NCBI RefSeq assembly: GCF_004331645.1
Contig: NZ_SJSK01000006.1
Location: forward strand, 186,001-250,000
From: Pedobacter frigiditerrae
GTDB lineage: Bacteria; Bacteroidota; Bacteroidia; Sphingobacteriales; Sphingobacteriaceae
Length of the DNA: 64,000 bases
Direction of reading: 5' to 3'
Shown: in pieces, positions 61,564 to 64,000 of the stretch
Layout of the letters: the number at the start of each line of letters is the position of its first letter
Position numbering within the stretch: the first letter of the stretch is position 1
Notes under the pieces: generated by a model
Told to the model about the DNA's origin: nothing
Database searches by the model: none
What the model saw: only the letters and a program-made list of their open reading frames with translations
Made by a program: the position numbers and the translations under genes

Positions 61564-63282
61564 ATGGCAGAGGATCCAAAAACACATGAGGAATTATTAG
61601 CAGAGCTTGAAAGATTAAGATTTCAAGAAAGGCAGCAGCGTGAAACCTTAACTAGTTTAACCAATCAATTAGAAGAGGCAAATGATACACTAGAGGCTAT
61701 ACGAACAGGTGAAGTAGATGCTTTGGTTATAAATGGTGCCGATGGGCATCAAGTTTATACGCTAAAAAGTGCCGATCAAACCTATCGTATATTTATAGAA
61801 CAAATGAGCCAAGGTGCCATCACCATTAATCAATCTGGTACCATACTCTATAGCAATTCCCAGTTCGCTTCTTTAATCAGTCAGCCACTTGAAAAGGTAA
61901 TTGGGCAATCTTTCTATAAATATTTTATGGAGTCTGATATGGCTTTGTGTAAGGAGTTAGTAGGCAGTGCATGGCAAGACATTACAACTAGGGGAGAGCT
62001 GAGGCTGAAAGGAAATAATGGAGAAGTACCTGTTCTACTTTCCCTTAAAACACTAAATCTTGATGAGGGTATTTCTTTAAGTATTATTTTAACTGATTTA
62101 AGTGAGCAGAAATTAAGTCAAAGATTACTGCTAAAAAAGAACGAAGAGTTACTCATTGCAGAACAATTAGCCTCCCAATTAAATACCAATTTAGAGAGGG
62201 CCGTAAAAGCCAGAACACAAGAATTGTATAAAAGCCAACAACAGTTAAGTAGGGTGCTAGAAACTATGGCCGAAGGAGTAATGATTGTTGATGTGAATAG
62301 TAGAATGACTTATGCCAACAAGATGGCACAAGAATTTTTAGGTGTTAATGAAAGTGAATATCAAAATAAAGAATACCATAATCTTAAATGGCAAACCTAT
62401 AAGTTAGATGGGGAGCCACTAAAAGCGGAAGAAAATCCAATCTATAGGGCTATGAAAACAGGTAAAGCTGTATATGATTTTGAAATAGCTTTACAGGCTC
62501 AAGGTAGAGCGCTTTTTTATGTTGCTGTAAATGCCGTTCCGATTTTTGATGAAGACAAAAAATTAACTGGTGGTATTGGAACTTTTGTAGATGTTACGCA
62601 TAGGAGAAAGGCAATTCAGCAGAAGGATGATTTTATTAGTGTAGCCAGCCATGAGCTAAAAACGCCAATAACAAGTTTAAAAGCAGCACTGCAACTTTTA
62701 GATAGAATTAAGGAAAATCCTAGTACACATTTGCCGAAATTAATAGCGCAGGCAAACCGAAGTATGAACAAGGTTAGTAACCTAATTGAGGAACTTTTAA
62801 ATGCAAGTAAAATTACTTCAGGGCAAATGCACTTAAAAGCCCAATTGTTTAAGTTAACAGACTTAATAGAAGAATGCTTGTTAAACGTAAATGAAAATTT
62901 TAAGTCTAAATTAAAAATACATGGCGATTTAGATCTAATTGTTAATGGCGATCCCAATCGTATTGAACAGGTAATCGTTAATTTTATCAATAACTCCATT
63001 AAATATGCGCCCAACGCTACAGCAATAGAAATTCTTTTAGAAAAAAACGACAATATTGCTAAAGTAACGGTAACAGATGATGGCCCTGGTATTCATCCTG
63101 ATAAGTTACCTCACCTTTTTGAACGTTATTATCGTGTTGATGATGGGGGTGCTCAATATTCTGGACTAGGTTTGGGTTTATATATATCTGCAGAGATCAT
63201 CAAAAAACACAATGGCGAAATTGGTGCCATTAGTGAGTTAGGTAAGGGCAGTTCTTTCTGGTTTACTTTGCCAATTGAATAG
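61564..63282 (+). CDS. PAS histidine kinase of the kai operon
   Basis: 572 residues, soluble. An N-terminal coiled coil (about 8-45), PAS about 68-182 (MSQGAITINQSGTILYSNSQ), a second coiled coil, PAS about 225-345 (METMAEGVMIVDVNSRMTYA-type), HisKA with His363 in ASHELKTPITSLKAA and HATPase_c to 572 (GLGLGLYISAEII). No KaiB-like sensor domain is fused, so it is not SasA in the strict sense, although it may have the same role of reading KaiC. It starts 10 bp after kaiB copy 2. No response regulator lies in the operon; the receiver at 55987 is the nearest candidate. Confidence 0.93.
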   Translation: MAEDPKTHEELLAELERLRFQERQQRETLTSLTNQLEEANDTLEAIRTGEVDALVINGADGHQVYTLKSADQTYRIFIEQMSQGAITINQSGTILYSNSQFASLISQPLEKVIGQSFYKYFMESDMALCKELVGSAWQDITTRGELRLKGNNGEVPVLLSLKTLNLDEGISLSIILTDLSEQKLSQRLLLKKNEELLIAEQLASQLNTNLERAVKARTQELYKSQQQLSRVLETMAEGVMIVDVNSRMTYANKMAQEFLGVNESEYQNKEYHNLKWQTYKLDGEPLKAEENPIYRAMKTGKAVYDFEIALQAQGRALFYVAVNAVPIFDEDKKLTGGIGTFVDVTHRRKAIQQKDDFISVASHELKTPITSLKAALQLLDRIKENPSTHLPKLIAQANRSMNKVSNLIEELLNASKITSGQMHLKAQLFKLTDLIEECLLNVNENFKSKLKIHGDLDLIVNGDPNRIEQVIVNFINNSIKYAPNATAIEILLEKNDNIAKVTVTDDGPGIHPDKLPHLFERYYRVDDGGAQYSGLGLGLYISAEIIKKHNGEIGAISELGKGSSFWFTLPIE

Positions 63283-63340
63283 AATTTGATATCACTTCAT
63301 GTTTTATAGCGATATTAGTCTGTCTTAAATCTATCATCAA

Positions 63341-64000
63341 ATGAAAATAGCTACTTACAATGTAAATGGTGTAAACGGAAGACTGCCAGTTTTGCTCAGG
63401 TGGTTAGTAGAAACGCAGCCTGATGTGGTTTGTTTACAGGAACTAAAAGCACCCGATGAAAAATTCCCATTACAAGCCATAAATGAGGCTGGATATAACG
63501 CCATTTGGCATGGGCAAAAAAGCTGGAATGGTGTGGCTATTTTAACTCGTAATTTAGAAATAAAGGAAACACGCAGGGGCTTAGATGGTGAGGAGGATGA
63601 TTTGCACAGCAGGTACATAGAGGCAATGGTGGGTGGTGTTGTAATTGGCTGCTTGTATTTGCCAAATGGAAACCCGGCTCCTGGTCCGAAATTAGATTAT
63701 AAAATGCGTTGGTTTCAACGATTAACAGATCATGCACAAAAATTACTATCCTATAATTTGCCTGTTGTTTTAATTGGCGATTACAATGTAATGCCAACAG
63801 AGTTGGATGTTTACAAACCAGAACGTTGGGTAGAAGATGCTTTATTTAGACCAGAAGTACGCCAAGCATTTAAAAATCTAGTAGACCAAGGATGGACAGA
63901 TGCCATTCGCACACTTTATCCAGATCAAAAAATCTATACGTTTTATGATTATTTCCGCAACGCTTATGCTAGAGATGCCGGGCTAAGAATAGACCATTTT
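63341..64000 (+). CDS. xthA: Exodeoxyribonuclease III (ExoIII/AP endonuclease), partial (C-terminus outside window)
   Basis: 220 residues visible. Starts MKIATYNVNGVNGRLPVLLR with the metal-binding Asn of YNVNG, then the catalytic Glu in CLQELKAPDE, GDYNVMPTELDV (about 147) and the end RIDHF that includes the family Asp-His pair. The enzyme removes 3' blocks and cuts at abasic sites in repair. Independent of the kai operon (58 bp gap). The last residues are cut by the window edge. Confidence 0.92.
   Translation, partial: MKIATYNVNGVNGRLPVLLRWLVETQPDVVCLQELKAPDEKFPLQAINEAGYNAIWHGQKSWNGVAILTRNLEIKETRRGLDGEEDDLHSRYIEAMVGGVVIGCLYLPNGNPAPGPKLDYKMRWFQRLTDHAQKLLSYNLPVVLIGDYNVMPTELDVYKPERWVEDALFRPEVRQAFKNLVDQGWTDAIRTLYPDQKIYTFYDYFRNAYARDAGLRIDHF

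Noticed and set aside
1..64000. tRNA, rRNA or origin of replication
   Set aside because: No tRNA-like cloverleaf, rRNA segment, dnaA-box cluster or integrase was recognised by eye; a covariance scan would be needed to be sure.

Overview
The window looks like the chromosome of a Bacteroidota bacterium of the Sphingobacteriaceae, most like Pedobacter or a close relative. The evidence is AT-rich DNA, a Bacteroidota-type promoter (TTTG, 19 nt, TAnnTTTG), mostly absent Shine-Dalgarno sites, TlpA-like lipid- or periplasm-facing proteins next to LytS/LytTR pairs, many PAS-rich kinases, lone receiver proteins, and small protein families typical of that group. The genus is an inference; no rRNA or tRNA gene was seen.

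Layout. 1-9.8 kb (minus strand): CheR-type protein, CHASE3/GAF hybrid kinase with three receivers, LytTR regulator, a broken GIY-YIG gene, two tandem TlpA-like proteins and a LytS-type kinase. 10-15.5 kb: ArsC/Spx-like protein, small paralogues, an ankyrin-repeat protein convergent with a large-subunit catalase, and a Gln/Asn-rich protein. 15.5-23.7 kb (minus): a signalling block with a PAS/GAF kinase plus receiver, an ECF sigma factor, a receiver plus DUF892 pair, a PAS-AraC regulator and a membrane kinase. 23.8-28.8 kb (minus): an envelope operon of M23 peptidase, O-antigen-ligase-like protein and three lipoproteins. 29-35.4 kb: LytTR regulator, PAS kinase/receiver pair, a zinc-ribbon microprotein, and a PAS protein with a HisKA-like end but no ATPase. 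35.4-37.5 kb: ldhA-like dehydrogenase and a repeat-rich spacer with an 11-bp tandem array.

37.5-43 kb is the accessory region: HTH protein, N6-adenine DNA methyltransferase, PD-(D/E)XK-like protein, a CxxC/HNH-like protein and an XRE regulator. It is bracketed by near-identical 50-bp direct repeats. 43-47 kb holds hypotheticals among dispersed repeats. 47.4-55.8 kb is a stress and maintenance block: Hsp20, a second receiver/DUF892 pair, PRC-barrel, OmpA, DUF2252, SemiSWEET, DUF72, two DUF3606 proteins and a zincless Fpg-like protein. 56-63.3 kb holds a receiver divergent from a kinase fused to a SpoIIAA/STAS-like domain, followed by a kaiC-kaiB-kaiB-kinase operon. The window ends inside xth (exonuclease III).

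How the genes fit together: the dominant theme is signal transduction (seven complete histidine kinases, seven receiver proteins, one sigma factor) wired to stress, envelope and redox functions. The most notable loci are the Kai operon without KaiA, the methyltransferase/nuclease/HNH cassette, the M23/O-antigen-ligase/Gly-rich lipoprotein operon, and the twice-repeated receiver/DUF892 pairing. Three genes (GIY-YIG, DUF1810, low-affinity iron permease) are each broken by one small frameshift.
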